Assembly (NCBI GenBank): GCA_044866775.1
Contig: JBIOUG010000035.1
Coordinates: 9,565-73,564 of the forward strand
DNA from: DASUNQ01 sp044866775
GTDB lineage: Bacteria; Acidobacteriota; Thermoanaerobaculia; Multivoradales; UBA5704
DNA length: 64,000 nt
Direction: 5' to 3'
In this document: piece after piece, positions 43,418-52,357 of the stretch
How the letters are laid out: every line of letters begins with the position of its first letter
How positions within the stretch are numbered: position 1 is the stretch's first letter
Notes under the pieces: model-generated
What the model was told of the DNA's origin: nothing
The model's input: the letters and a program-made list of their open reading frames with translations, nothing else
Database searches by the model: none
Program-made: the position numbers and the translations under genes

Positions 43418-44934
43418 GCCGCGGCGTTGCCACCGGTCATGAGCAGTCCGATCTCTTCCATCGAGGTCCGCGCCGGGTCCACCTCGCCGACGATCCGCCC
43501 CTGGCGCATCACCAGCAGCCGGTCGGAGAGGGCCGTCACCTCCTCGAGCTCCGAGGAGACCAGGAGCAGGGCGCACCCGGCGTCGCGCATCTCGACGAGC
43601 TGGCGGTGGATGAACTCGATGCCGCCGATGTCGACGCCGCGCGTCGGCTGGGCGACTAGCAGCAGCCGGGGCGCCTCGTCCAGCTCGCGGCCGAGGATCA
43701 GCTTCTGTTGGTTGCCCCCGGAGAGGGACCGCGCCGGCAGTTGCGGCACCGGCGGCCGGACGTCGAAGGCCTTCAGGATCCGCTCCGTCTTGCGCCGGAT
43801 GGCGGTCAGGTTGAGCCACGAGCGGCCCGGGCCCACCGCCACCGGCGGCCGGTCGTCGGCGCCGAGGATCGAGTTCTCCTTCAGGTCGAAGTCGAGCAGC
43901 AGGCCGCGGCGGTGCCGGTCCTCCGGCACGTGGGCGATGCCCCGCGCCCGGCGCGCGCGGGCCGAGAGGGGAGCGATGTCCTCGCCGGCGAGCTCGACCG
44001 CGCCCGCGACGGCGTCCTCGTCCACCAGGCCGGCCAGGGCCTCGATCAGCTCCGTCTGGCCGTTGCCTTCGATGCCGGCGATGCCGACGATCTCGCCGGC
44101 CCGGACCTCGAAGGAGACGCCGTCGAGGCGCCGCTCGCCGTCCGCCGCCGTCAGCGAGAGGCCGCGCACCGCGAGCACCGGCCCCTGTGGCTTGGCCTCG
44201 GGCTTGACCACCCGCAGCAGCACGTCGCGGCCGACCATCAGGCGGGCCAGCTCGGCGGCGCTGGTCTCGGCGGTCTTGCGGTGGCCCACCACACGGCCGT
44301 CGCGCATCACCGTCACCTCGTCGGAGATCTCCAGCACCTCCGACAGCTTGTGGGTGACGATGACGATGGTCTTCCCCTGCGCGCGCATCCGCCGCAGGAT
44401 GACGAACATCTCGGCCACCGCCTGCGGCGACAGGACGGCCGTGGGCTCGTCGAGGATCAGCAGCCGCGCCTCGCGGTAGAGGGCCTTGAGCAGCTCGACC
44501 CGCTGCCGCTGCCCGACCGAGAGGTTCTCGACGGGCGCTGCCGGGTCGACGGCGAGCCGGAACTCCTCGGAGAGGGCGCGGACGCGCGCCTCGGCGCGCT
44601 TGAGGTCCAGCGCCAGCGGCGAGCCGGGCTCGATGCCGAGGACGATGTTCTCGGCCACGGTCATCGGCTCGACCAGCATGAAGTGCTGGTGCACCATGCC
44701 GATCCCCAGGGCGATCGCGTCGTGCGGGCTCGCGAACCGGCGCACCTCGCCGTCGGCCACGATGTCGCCGGAGTCGGCCGAGTAGAAGCCGTAGGCGATG
44801 CGCATGGCGGTCGACTTGCCGGCGCCGTTCTCGCCCACGATGGCGTGGATGGTGCCCGCCGCCACCGCGAAGCTGACGCGATCGTTCGCCAGCACGTCGC
44901 CAAAGCGCTTGGTGATCTGGCGCAGCTCGAGCAT
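43414..44934 (-). CDS. BMP-type ABC importer ATPase (NupO/YufO-like, two ATPase domains)
   Basis: A 506-aa double ATPase. Domain 1 has Walker A GENGAGKS, the Q-loop region GMVHQHFMLVEPMTVAENIV, signature LSVGQRQRVELL and Walker B LLILDEPTAVLSP. Domain 2 has the degenerate Walker A GIEGNGQTE, HVPEDRHRRGLLLDFDLKEN, signature LSGGNQQKLILG and QPTRGVDIG. This tandem architecture belongs to sugar/nucleoside importers (MglA, YufO). The gene lies between the binding lipoprotein (17 bp upstream) and the permeases, with overlapping ends. Confidence 0.94.
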   Translation of the reverse strand: MLELRQITKRFGDVLANDRVSFAVAAGTIHAIVGENGAGKSTAMRIAYGFYSADSGDIVADGEVRRFASPHDAIALGIGMVHQHFMLVEPMTVAENIVLGIEPGSPLALDLKRAEARVRALSEEFRLAVDPAAPVENLSVGQRQRVELLKALYREARLLILDEPTAVLSPQAVAEMFVILRRMRAQGKTIVIVTHKLSEVLEISDEVTVMRDGRVVGHRKTAETSAAELARLMVGRDVLLRVVKPEAKPQGPVLAVRGLSLTAADGERRLDGVSFEVRAGEIVGIAGIEGNGQTELIEALAGLVDEDAVAGAVELAGEDIAPLSARARRARGIAHVPEDRHRRGLLLDFDLKENSILGADDRPPVAVGPGRSWLNLTAIRRKTERILKAFDVRPPVPQLPARSLSGGNQQKLILGRELDEAPRLLLVAQPTRGVDIGGIEFIHRQLVEMRDAGCALLLVSSELEEVTALSDRLLVMRQGRIVGEVDPARTSMEEIGLLMTGGNAAA

Positions 44935-44951
44935 CGCCCCCGCTCCGCCCG

Positions 44952-45971
44952 CTAGCGCGCCATCGCGTCGGTGACCTTGATCTCACCGCGGATGATCTTG
45001 GCCTTGGCGGCCTCGACCTCGCGCAGCACCTCGGGCGGGATGAGCTTGGCGTTGTACTGGTCCATGGCGTAGCCGATGCCGCCGTCCGGGAGGCCGTAGA
45101 CGTGGATGCCGCCCTTGAAGCGGCTGTGCACCAGGTCGGCGATGATCTGGTAGACGGCGTTGTCGACCCGCTTGACCATGCTGGTGAGCACGTGCCCGGG
45201 CTTGACCCAGTTCTGGTTGGAGTCGACGCCGATGACCAGCTTGTCGTACTGCTCGACGGCGTCGAAGACGCCCAGCCCCGAGTTGCCGGCGGCGGCGAAG
45301 AGGACGTCGGCGCCCTTGCCGATCTGGGCCACCGCCAGCTCCTTGCCCTTGCCGGGGTTGTTCCACGCCGCCTCGGTGACGCCGACGTAGTTCTGGATGA
45401 CGCGGATGTCGGGGTTGACGGCGCGGGCCCCCTCCTCGTAGCCGACCTCGAACTTGCGGATCAGCGGCACGTCCATGCCGCCGACGAAGCCGATCGTGCC
45501 GCTCTTGGTGGTGCGGGCGGCGATCATCCCCACGAGGTAGCTCCCCTCGTGCTCCTTGAAGATCAGCGAGGCGACGTTGGGCAGGGAACTGACGCCGTCG
45601 ACGATGGCGAAGTTGATGTTGGGGTAGTCCTTGGCCACCGCCTCGACGATCGGGGTCTGGGCGAAGCCGATGCCGATGACAAGGTCGTAGCCCACCTCGG
45701 CGAAGGCGCGCATGGCGGGCTCGAGCGAGGCCGGGTCGCCGGGCTCGGCGTCGCGCAGGACGATCGGGAAGTCCTTCGCCGCCCGCGTCACGCCGCGGTA
45801 GGCGGCGGCGTTGAACGAGCGGTCGTCCTTGCCGCCGCTGTCGAAGACGATGCCGACGTGGATCTTGTCGGGATCGCCGGCGGCGTAGGAGAGGTTCTGG
45901 CAGCCGGCCGCGGCGAAGCCCAGCGCAAGCGCCAGGACGAGGCCGCCGGACTGGAACTGCTGACGCGACAT
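44952..45971 (-). CDS. BMP-family basic membrane lipoprotein (nucleoside-binding)
   Basis: Substrate-binding lipoprotein (339 aa) of the Bmp/PnrA family, which captures purine nucleosides. Lipobox GFAAAGC places the lipid Cys at 24. Family blocks are KIHVGIVFDSGGKDDRSFNA, YDLVIGIGFAQTPIVEAVAK, EGSYLVGMIAARTTKSGTIG and FVGGMDVPLIRKFEVGYEEG, then FAAAGNSGLGVFDA and VIGVDSNQNW. The ATG at 45971 is chosen because the signal follows directly; a longer frame to 46439 would overlap the divergent peptidase gene. First gene of the importer operon. Confidence 0.93.
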   Translation of the reverse strand: MSRQQFQSGGLVLALALGFAAAGCQNLSYAAGDPDKIHVGIVFDSGGKDDRSFNAAAYRGVTRAAKDFPIVLRDAEPGDPASLEPAMRAFAEVGYDLVIGIGFAQTPIVEAVAKDYPNINFAIVDGVSSLPNVASLIFKEHEGSYLVGMIAARTTKSGTIGFVGGMDVPLIRKFEVGYEEGARAVNPDIRVIQNYVGVTEAAWNNPGKGKELAVAQIGKGADVLFAAAGNSGLGVFDAVEQYDKLVIGVDSNQNWVKPGHVLTSMVKRVDNAVYQIIADLVHSRFKGGIHVYGLPDGGIGYAMDQYNAKLIPPEVLREVEAAKAKIIRGEIKVTDAMAR

Positions 45972-46095
45972 GGCGATCCGCGGAGGGTATCTCGGGCACT
46001 GGACTGAAGGCAAGGCGGCGGCTCGCCCGGCGCGGCGACGATTTGCGCGGCATCCTGGTGTAGGGTCCGTCGCCGGGAAGAAAGGAGCCACGAGC

Positions 46096-48003
46096 ATGGC
46101 GATCCGCAGCGCCGTTTTCTCCCTACCTGCGCTTTTTCTCCTTCCAGCCATAGCCGTTTCCCAACCCCAGCCGGCCGCCGCGCCCGCCGCCGCCGACCTC
46201 GAGGCCACCGTCGCCCGCATGGCGCGGGTGGGGTTCTGCACCTCGCCGAGCTTTTCGCCCGACGGCCGCGAGATCGCCTTCGTCTCCAACCTCTCGGGCA
46301 CACCGCAGGTCTGGGTGGTGGCGACCGAGGGCGGCTGGCCGCGGCAGGTGACTGCCTTCGACGACCCGGTGGGCGGTGTGGACTGGTCGCCGGACGGCGC
46401 CTGGCTGGCCTTCACCTTGGCGCCGGGCGGCGGGCTCAACTCGCAGATCTACGTCGTGCGTCCCGACGGCCGCGACGCGCAGCAGCTCACCGAGGGCGGC
46501 AAGGTCAACAACTGGCTCGGCCCCTGGAGCCGCGACGGCCGCTCGCTCGCCTTCTCCTCGAACCGCGCCGATCCGGCGGCGATGGACAGCTATCTGCTCG
46601 ACCTCGAGCGCCGCGGCGAGCCGCGGCTGGTGGCGAAGAACCCCGGCATCGGCGAGGTCACCGACCGCAGCCGCGACGGCCGCCGCTATGTCGTCTCGCG
46701 CATGGAGAGCCGGAGCGACGACAACCTCTTCCTGGTGCACCCGGAGCCCAAGCTCGAGGCGCTGTTGACGCCGCACCAGCCGCCCGGGACCTTCCTCGGC
46801 GGCCGCTTCTCGCCCGACGGCTCGACCGTCTACCTGGGCTCGAACGCCGACCGCGACCGCCTCGCCTTCGCGCGGGTCCGCCTCGACCCGGACGGCACTC
46901 CCGGCCGGATCGAGGTGCTGGCGGCGCGCGACGACGCCGAGCTCGAGGACTTCGGGATCTCCGACGACGGCGCCATCGCCGCGCTGGTCTGGAACGCCGG
47001 CGGCCGGAGCGAGCTCGCCTTCGTCGATCTGGCGACCGGCACCATGACGCCGGGACCCTCACTCCCCGGCGACCTGGTCGGCGGCGTCACCTTCTCGCGC
47101 GACGGCACGCGGTTCGCCTTCGTGGTCGCCGGCTCGACGCGCCCGGCCGACATCTGGGTGCTCGAGCGGGCGAGCGGGAGGCTCACGCAAATCACTCACA
47201 GCCCGCACGCCGGAGTGGACCTCGACGCGCTGGTGCGCCCGGAGCTGGTCCGCTTCACCGCGCACGACGGGCTCGAGCTCTCCGGCTGGCTCTACCGCCC
47301 GCCCGGGGTCACCGGCCCGGCGCCCTACGTGCTGTCCTTCCATGGCGGGCCGGAAGGGCAGGAGCGTCCCGCCTTCCGCAGCGACTACCAGGCGCTGGCC
47401 GCGCGCGGCATCGGCGTCTTCGCCCCCAACGTGCGCGGCTCGTCCGGTTTCGGCAAGCGCTTCGTCAACCTGGACAACGGAGCGCTGCGCCCGGCGGGCG
47501 TCAAGGACATCCAGAGCGCGGCGGAGTTCCTGGTCGCCCGCGGCATCGCGGCGCCGGGCCGGCTGGGGATCATGGGTGGCTCCTACGGCGGCTACATGAC
47601 GATGGCCGGCATCACCGAGTTCCCCGAGCTCTTCGCCGCCGGCGCCAACCTCTTCGGCATCGTCAACTTCGAGACCTTCTTCCGCCATACTGAGCCCTGG
47701 ATGGCAGCCATCTCGACCATCGAATACGGCGACCCCGCGACCCAGGCCGACCTCCTGCGCGCGCTCTCGCCGATCCACAAGCTGGACCGGGTGAAGGCGG
47801 CGACGCTCGTGCTGCACGGCGCCAACGACACCAACGTGCCGGTGGTCGAGGCCGAGCAGACGGTCGAGAACCTGAAGCGCCGCGGCGTGCCGGTCGACTA
47901 CGTGCTCTTCCCCGACGAGGGGCACGGCTGGCGCAAGACGCCGAACCGCATCCGCTCGACCGTCGCGATCGTGCGCTGGTTCGACGAGCACCTGAAGAAG
48001 TGA
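46096..48003 (+). CDS. S9-family serine peptidase (acylaminoacyl-peptidase / DPP-like), exported
   Basis: A 635-aa secreted peptidase. A signal peptide (residues 1-22) is followed by a beta-propeller built of PD40-type blades (SFSPDGREIAFVSNLSGTPQ, DWSPDGAWLAFTL, RFSPDGSTVYLGSNADR). The C-terminal alpha/beta-hydrolase has nucleophile GGSYGGYMTM, Asp in HGANDTNVPV and His in PDEGHGW. It cleaves short peptides, probably in the periplasm. AAAGGAG precedes the ATG at 46096. It is divergent from the BMP importer; both may serve nutrient scavenging. Confidence 0.93.
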   Translation: MAIRSAVFSLPALFLLPAIAVSQPQPAAAPAAADLEATVARMARVGFCTSPSFSPDGREIAFVSNLSGTPQVWVVATEGGWPRQVTAFDDPVGGVDWSPDGAWLAFTLAPGGGLNSQIYVVRPDGRDAQQLTEGGKVNNWLGPWSRDGRSLAFSSNRADPAAMDSYLLDLERRGEPRLVAKNPGIGEVTDRSRDGRRYVVSRMESRSDDNLFLVHPEPKLEALLTPHQPPGTFLGGRFSPDGSTVYLGSNADRDRLAFARVRLDPDGTPGRIEVLAARDDAELEDFGISDDGAIAALVWNAGGRSELAFVDLATGTMTPGPSLPGDLVGGVTFSRDGTRFAFVVAGSTRPADIWVLERASGRLTQITHSPHAGVDLDALVRPELVRFTAHDGLELSGWLYRPPGVTGPAPYVLSFHGGPEGQERPAFRSDYQALAARGIGVFAPNVRGSSGFGKRFVNLDNGALRPAGVKDIQSAAEFLVARGIAAPGRLGIMGGSYGGYMTMAGITEFPELFAAGANLFGIVNFETFFRHTEPWMAAISTIEYGDPATQADLLRALSPIHKLDRVKAATLVLHGANDTNVPVVEAEQTVENLKRRGVPVDYVLFPDEGHGWRKTPNRIRSTVAIVRWFDEHLKK

Positions 48004-48030
48004 CGGGCCAGCCAGAAACAAGAAAACAAG

Positions 48031-48105
48031 CAGATCTGGGTAGGAACGAACGTGGCGGTCGCTCGGCATCTTGGACGTCATCAGGAGAACAGATCTGGGT
48101 AGGAA
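48031..48105 (+). repeat. 16-bp direct repeat, two copies 59 bp apart
   Basis: CAGATCTGGGTAGGAA occurs at 48031-48046 and 48090-48105 in the gap between the S9 peptidase and the carboxypeptidase gene. The second copy is preceded by GGAGAA. The role is unknown; it may be a fragment of another dispersed repeat. Confidence 0.7.
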
Positions 48106-48122
48106 GAGGCGCCGTGCTTGGA

Positions 48123-49841
48123 ATGATTCTTGATTGCGGCATCGAGGGCGTGGAGCGAGCCGGGACACGGGCGGTGAGCGGGAGCGGCGCAGGGAGCGCC
48201 CGCGGCCGGCTGCGGCTGCGCGGCGCGCTGCCGGTGGCGGTGCTCGCCGCGGGGCTCACCGGTGGGCCGACCGCTCCGCCCCCTACCCAGCACGCTGCGC
48301 TCGCCAGCGTTGCCGTCGGCACGGGGGGTGCCGCCCCGATCGCCGTAGGAAGCGGGCCGCTGGCGGCCGCCGCGGCTCCCGCCCTGTTGGCCTCGCCGCC
48401 CGCGGCGGCGGCCCCGGGCGCCGTCATCTTCGCCGCCGCTCCCGCCGCGGCTTCGCCGGCGCCGCCCGCGTCCTCGGCGCCGCGCCTGACCGCGGCCCTC
48501 GACGGGCAGGTGCGTGCCGCCCGCGGTGTGGCGCGGGCCTTCGGCGTCCATGTCGTCGAGCTCGACAGCGGCGAGACCGTCTACGGCTGGAGCGCCGACG
48601 AGGCGCGCATCATTGCCTCGAACACCAAGCTCTTCACCACCGCCGCGGCGCTCGACGCCCTCGGGCCGGGGTACCTCTTCGAGACCCGGCTCCTGGCGCG
48701 CGGGCGGGTGGCGGACGGCGTGCTCGCGGGCGACCTCGGCGTCGTCGGCGGCGGCGATCCGAGCATCTCCGGGCGCGTCGACGGCGACCCCTATAGCGTC
48801 TTCCGCGACTGGGCGGCGGCGCTGCGCGCGCTCGGCGTCAGCCGCGTCGACGGCGACCTGTTCCTCGACCACGGCCTCTTCGAGCAGCTCACCGTGCACC
48901 CCGACTGGCCCACCGACCAGCTCACGAGCTGGTACGAGGCGCCGGTCGACAGCCTCTCGTTCAGCGACAACTGCATCCTGGTGCGGGTCTGGCCGGGGAG
49001 CAACGGCGGCGGCGCGCGCGTCGAGCTGGTGCCGCCGGCGCCGCTCTTGACGGTGGAGAACACGGCCCGCACCGTCGCCTCGTCGCGCGGGCAGCGCGTC
49101 CACATCGGCCGCGTCGGGACGACGCTCGAGGTTCGCGGCCGTATCTGGTACGGCTCGGGGCCGGTCGAGACCTGGGTGACGGTCCCCGATCCTGCCGCCT
49201 ACTTCGGCGCCGGGCTGCGCGACGCCTTGTCGAGAGAAGGGGTCGAGCTGCGCGGGCGGATCCTGCCCGTCGAGCGCCTGCCGGGACCGCTCTGGCGCCG
49301 CGTCGCGGTCTATCGCAGCGACCTCGTCGAAGCGGTGCGAGTGACCAACAAGCGGAGCCAGAACTTCTACGCCGAGAGCCTGCTCAAGCTCCTCGGCGCC
49401 GAGCGCTGCCATGCCGGGAGCTGGAGCCAGGGGGTGCAGGCGGTCGAGGAGTTCCTGGCCGGCATCGGCGTGCCGCGCGGCAGCTTCACGATGACCGACG
49501 GTTCGGGGATGAGCCGCGAGAACCGCTTCACGCCGCGGCAGCTCACGACGCTCCTGCGCTACATGTTCTTCCATCCGGCCGGCGCGGAGTTCGCGCAGTC
49601 GATGCCCTACGGCGGCGAGGACAACGGCTCGTGGAAAAAGCGCCTCGCCGACCCGCCCTACGCCGGCAACGTCTTCGCCAAGACCGGCACCTTGGACGGC
49701 GTCTCCGCCCTCTCCGGCTACGCCCGCGCCGTCTCCGGCAAGACCTACGCCTTCTCGATCCTCTGCAACCAGTGCGGCAGCGTCGCCGACGCCCGCCGGG
49801 CGCAGGACCGGATCGTCATGGCGCTCGTCGACAACGGCTGA
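48123..49841 (+). CDS. dacB: D-alanyl-D-alanine carboxypeptidase/endopeptidase, PBP4 (S13) type
   Basis: Periplasmic peptidoglycan hydrolase, 572 aa from ATG 48123. It carries the three penicillin-binding motifs: SNTK (Ser166, Lys169), SQN (Ser412) and KTGT (Lys520). LTSWYEAPVDSLSFSDNCIL and the GDLGVVGGGDPSIS strand are typical of the S13 family. The N-terminal 130 residues are unusual: a basic stretch, a hydrophobic segment (ALPVAVLAAGLTGG), then a long Ala/Pro/Gly-rich linker before the enzyme. No strong ribosome binding site marks the start; GTG 48174 is an alternative that would put the hydrophobic segment near the N-terminus. Confidence 0.88.
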   Translation: MILDCGIEGVERAGTRAVSGSGAGSARGRLRLRGALPVAVLAAGLTGGPTAPPPTQHAALASVAVGTGGAAPIAVGSGPLAAAAAPALLASPPAAAAPGAVIFAAAPAAASPAPPASSAPRLTAALDGQVRAARGVARAFGVHVVELDSGETVYGWSADEARIIASNTKLFTTAAALDALGPGYLFETRLLARGRVADGVLAGDLGVVGGGDPSISGRVDGDPYSVFRDWAAALRALGVSRVDGDLFLDHGLFEQLTVHPDWPTDQLTSWYEAPVDSLSFSDNCILVRVWPGSNGGGARVELVPPAPLLTVENTARTVASSRGQRVHIGRVGTTLEVRGRIWYGSGPVETWVTVPDPAAYFGAGLRDALSREGVELRGRILPVERLPGPLWRRVAVYRSDLVEAVRVTNKRSQNFYAESLLKLLGAERCHAGSWSQGVQAVEEFLAGIGVPRGSFTMTDGSGMSRENRFTPRQLTTLLRYMFFHPAGAEFAQSMPYGGEDNGSWKKRLADPPYAGNVFAKTGTLDGVSALSGYARAVSGKTYAFSILCNQCGSVADARRAQDRIVMALVDNG

Positions 49842-49871
49842 GGGGTCCGAACCGGGCGGCGAGCGCCGCGC

Positions 49872-50293
49872 CTAGTCCGTCTGCTGCGCCTCTCCGCCGG
49901 CGGCTACGAAGCAGCTCTTGGCGCGCTCGTTTCGCGGCTTCAGGAACGTCGCGACCTGGCAGCCTTGCGCGCCTGCACCTTGTCGCCGAGCGCGAGGTAG
50001 ACCTCACCCATCGCCAGCCGGGCGTCGAAGTTCTCGACGTATCCCGCAGACTCGTAGTACTTCGCGAGCGCCTGCTTGTACAGCTCCTCACGCTCCGCCG
50101 CCTCGGCCGCCTTCTCCGCCCGCTGGCGGAACTTGAGACCCTGGCGGTACGCCTTCGCGGCCCTCGCATTCTCGTCCTGGTAGCTGCCACCGCCCAAGCC
50201 CGTCAGCGGAGTCCCGGCGTCGATCTGACCGGCGGCCGGGGCACAAAAGCCGAGCACGATGAGCACCACACTCGCGAATCGATTGGCTGCCAT
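49872..50293 (-). pseudogene. Secreted small TPR-like protein with probable C-terminal frameshift
   Basis: The open frame runs from ATG 50293 (strong GAGGAGG) to 49940, 117 aa: signal peptide (1-22), GTPLTGLGGGSYQDENARAA, helix pairs AEREELYKQALAKYYESAGY and RLAMGEVYLALGDKVQARKA, then the off-pattern end ARSRRS. In a neighbouring frame the repeat continues plausibly as CQVATFLKPRNERAKSCFVA up to a stop at 49872. A one-base frameshift near 49965 would explain this. The short frame may still make a protein. I cannot exclude that 49940 is the real end. Confidence 0.55.
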
Positions 50294-50416
50294 GAGGGCC
50301 TCCTCTTAATATGATTGCGCTGATGCTACACCAAGCCGTCTCCAACAGGAGAACGACGGAGGCTGCGGATCTCCCTCAGGTCGCTGCGGCGAATGGGTAC
50401 TGCGAACGCGAGCCGC

Positions 50417-50833
50417 CTACGACGAGGCCACGATCGCGCCGGGGCGCCTTGCCACGTCGGGGAACGCGGTGAGGACCGGGCCGTCGAACGTCGCGAGCGG
50501 TAGGTTCTCGCGCTCGGCGAGCTCGACGAAGAGCGTGTCGTAGGCCGCGACTCCAGAGCCGTGCGCACGGGCGAGAGCGCCGTGCCACAGGTTGGGCACC
50601 GGGATGGACTGCACGCCGAGTGCCTTCGCGAGGTCGAGGCGGTCGAGCGCTCCGGGGAGATCCACGACCCGAGCCTTCGCCGCCATCCAGAGGACGTTCG
50701 TGAGCTCGGCTTCCCACGAGGCGGGGGCCAGCGCTTCGTCGAGGGCGCGCCAGAAGCGGTGGCACTCCTCGCGGAACGGCTCCGTGTCGAGCAGGAAATA
50801 CGCGATGACGTTGGTGTCGACGACGACCCTCAT
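50417..50833 (-). CDS. vapC: PIN-domain toxin, VapC/FitB-like
   Basis: A 138-aa ribonuclease toxin with a complete PIN domain. Conserved acids are Asp6 in VVVDTNVIAYFLL, Glu43 in SWEAELTNVLW, Asp98 in GSGVAAYDTLFVELAE and the last Asp in LATFDGPVLTAFPDVA. Such toxins cut tRNA or rRNA when the antitoxin is lost. The start overlaps the antitoxin stop by 4 bp (ATGA). This is the only toxin-antitoxin pair of the island with both genes apparently intact. Confidence 0.88.
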   Translation of the reverse strand: MRVVVDTNVIAYFLLDTEPFREECHRFWRALDEALAPASWEAELTNVLWMAAKARVVDLPGALDRLDLAKALGVQSIPVPNLWHGALARAHGSGVAAYDTLFVELAERENLPLATFDGPVLTAFPDVARRPGAIVASS

Positions 50834-51057
50834 GGCCGTCCTTGCCTGATCCAGGACTCGATCTCTTCAGGAGTGGTCTTGCGGGTCTGTGACGCCCAAG
50901 CCCGCTCGATCTGCTCAATGGCGGACAGGCGATCGCCGGCGTGGAGCTCGAGGATCTCGCGGACCTCCTGCTCCATCGAGCGGTGGTGCCGCCGCGCCAG
51001 CTCCTTGAGCGAGTTGACGGTGCTGGAGCTGAGATTCCGGATCGTAAGGGTCGTCAT
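50830..51057 (-). CDS. FitA/VapB-like ribbon-helix-helix antitoxin
   Basis: A 75-aa antitoxin. The N-terminal half TTLTIRNLSSSTVNSLKELA and HHRSMEQEVREIL is the FitA-type (Arc-like) ribbon-helix-helix DNA-binding domain. The C-terminal half (TPEEIESWIRQGRP) would bind the toxin. It precedes and overlaps the PIN-toxin gene. A TAGCAT/CATTAT sequence lies 6-10 bp before the ATG with no ribosome binding site, suggesting a leaderless or very short leader, and autoregulation is expected. Confidence 0.88.
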   Translation of the reverse strand: MTTLTIRNLSSSTVNSLKELARRHHRSMEQEVREILELHAGDRLSAIEQIERAWASQTRKTTPEEIESWIRQGRP

Positions 51058-51243
51058 GACTGCATAATGCTAGCATACGGCTGCGCCGCCCGCCGGTCAC
51101 CAATCGGCATCGCGCCCGCTGCGGAGGCGCTTGCGGCGGCCGAAACCGCATCCGCAGCCGTCGCAACGGCGCCTGCGGCCGCCGCATCCGCCCCGTCGTC
51201 CGCGAATGGACCCGTTGCATACGCCGCAGCCGGCGATTCTCCG

Positions 51244-51516
51244 GGAGCAGCCCGTCGATTCACCGGGAGAAGGGCCGGATACTCGCGAAGAAGCGGCGGC
51301 TGCATGAAAGGAAGCGGCGGCTTCGACGGAAGAAGCGGCGGATTCTCTCGAAGAAGCAGTGGGTTCTTCCGAAGAAGCGGTGGCTGCGTGAAAAAAAGCG
51401 GCGGATTCTCCGGGCGAGGCGGTGGATTCACCCGATGAAGGAGCGGCTTCGCAGAGAGAAGGGGCGGCTTCGCCGCGTGCAGCGGCGGATTCACAGGCAG
51501 CAGGAGCAGGTTCCCC
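51244..51516 (+). repeat. 21-bp tandem repeat array (about 13 units) in a degenerate coding region
   Basis: At least 13 consecutive units of exactly 21 bp (7 codons) around the consensus GAAGAAGCGGCGGATTCTC plus 2 variable bases, from 51244 to 51516. An earlier related unit near 51222 is offset by one base. The array is readable in several frames: RRSGGxx/SGGF heptads in one, EEAADSx/EEAVxxS heptads in another, and PPLL heptads on the reverse strand. Upstream, 51100-51240 is Ala-rich in a single frame. It may be a decayed gene for an Ala/Glu/Ser heptad protein. No intact gene can be assigned between 51058 and 51596. Confidence 0.8.
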
Positions 51517-51596
51517 GACCGCTCGGATGGCGTCTCCGGCTGCGGAGACGCTGCTCCGGTCGGCCAGCCCGCTTAGGAGGTTGGGCAGCGAGGCGC

Positions 51597-51848
51597 TCAG
51601 GCGGCATTGTGCCTTAGATCGAAGACCCGACCCACGGCCGGCGTGCTGGGCCCATTCCTGAGCAGAGCCCGAGCGCGAGCGAGGGTATCAACCCGGCGGA
51701 GGAGGACCTCGCCACAACGGAGACAGACGTCCGCTTGGACCGTGACCAGGGCGACATCATTGCCTTCCCGGATACTCCGCTCGACGTGGCGACCATAGTC
51801 GAGATCGCCACCGCACCGAGGGCACGCCGCTGGCCCTTGAGTCGTCAT
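51597..51848 (-). CDS. YgiT-type zinc-finger (MqsA-like) antitoxin
   Basis: An 83-aa protein with two CxxC knuckles (CPRCGG at residues 9-14 and CLRCGE at about 42-47), the YgiT/MqsA N-terminal zinc-finger pattern. EGNDVALVTVQADVC lies between them and DTLARARALLRN after. It lacks the MqsA helix-turn-helix, as do many YgiT-only antitoxins paired with DUF4258 toxins. Its ATG overlaps the stop of exactly such a toxin fragment upstream. Confidence 0.8.
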   Translation of the reverse strand: MTTQGPAACPRCGGDLDYGRHVERSIREGNDVALVTVQADVCLRCGEVLLRRVDTLARARALLRNGPSTPAVGRVFDLRHNAA

Positions 51849-51943
51849 CGCTTCACCCGCGTTCTGAAGTCAACGGACCATCGCGCCGGATCGGGCCTGT
51901 AAGCCGTGGAGAGCACAGAGTAACACGCCTCAGGATCGCAGGC
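51845..51943 (-). pseudogene. C-terminal remnant of a DUF4258-type toxin
   Basis: Directly upstream of the YgiT gene and overlapping it by 4 bp (ATGA), one frame encodes CDPEACYSVLSTAYRPDPAR then WSVDFRTRVKR, resembling the C-terminal strand and tail of DUF4258 toxins. The N-terminal two thirds are missing: the sequence further upstream (beyond about 51943) is unrelated and belongs to the divergent DUF433 locus. The toxin is therefore truncated. Confidence 0.6.
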
Positions 51944-52016
51944 GCCAGCGCTATACTGGCTCGCAAGCGAGGAGCCGCCATGGGCCTTTCCCGACAGGAT
52001 CGAGCCGCTCTCGCCG

Positions 52017-52313
52017 TTGCAGACCGACACCAACGGCGTCGTGCGCGTGGGCGGGACTCGCGTCACCCTCGACACGATCCTGCACGCGTGCCGCGGAGGA
52101 GTTACGCCCGAGGAGATCGCCGAGAGCTTCCCAACGGTGTCGCTGGCGGACATCTACGCCACGATTGCCTACTGTCTCCGCTACCGCGAGCAAGTTGAAG
52201 CCTACCTTGAGGAACAGGAGGCCGCAGGAGAGTGGGTCCGGCGAGAGATCGAAGAGCGTTTCCCAGCCACCGAACTGCGCGAGAAGCTCCGCAGCCGCAG
52301 GAAGCAGAGCTAG
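52017..52313 (+). CDS. DUF433 antitoxin-like protein, start region frameshifted
   Basis: A DUF433 domain of about 98 aa from a TTG at 52017: TNGVVRVGGTRVTLDTILHA, GGVTPEEIAESFPTVSLADI and YATIAYCLRYREQVEAYLEE. DUF433 proteins are helix-turn-helix antitoxins, normally followed by a DUF5615 PIN-like toxin. The best start, ATG at 51980 with GAGGAG upstream, is out of frame by one base; deleting one G there would give MAFPDRIEPLSPLQTD and a normal N-terminus. So the gene is either frameshifted or started from TTG. No DUF5615 gene follows. Confidence 0.65.
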   Translation: MQTDTNGVVRVGGTRVTLDTILHACRGGVTPEEIAESFPTVSLADIYATIAYCLRYREQVEAYLEEQEAAGEWVRREIEERFPATELREKLRSRRKQS

Positions 52314-52357
52314 TCGGCGCAGTGTCCCGTGCTGCGGTTGGCGGCCCTTACTACCAT

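Noticed and set aside
51244..51516. Repeat array considered as a CRISPR array
   Set aside because: Units of 21 bp are directly adjacent with no spacers, and no cas genes are present.
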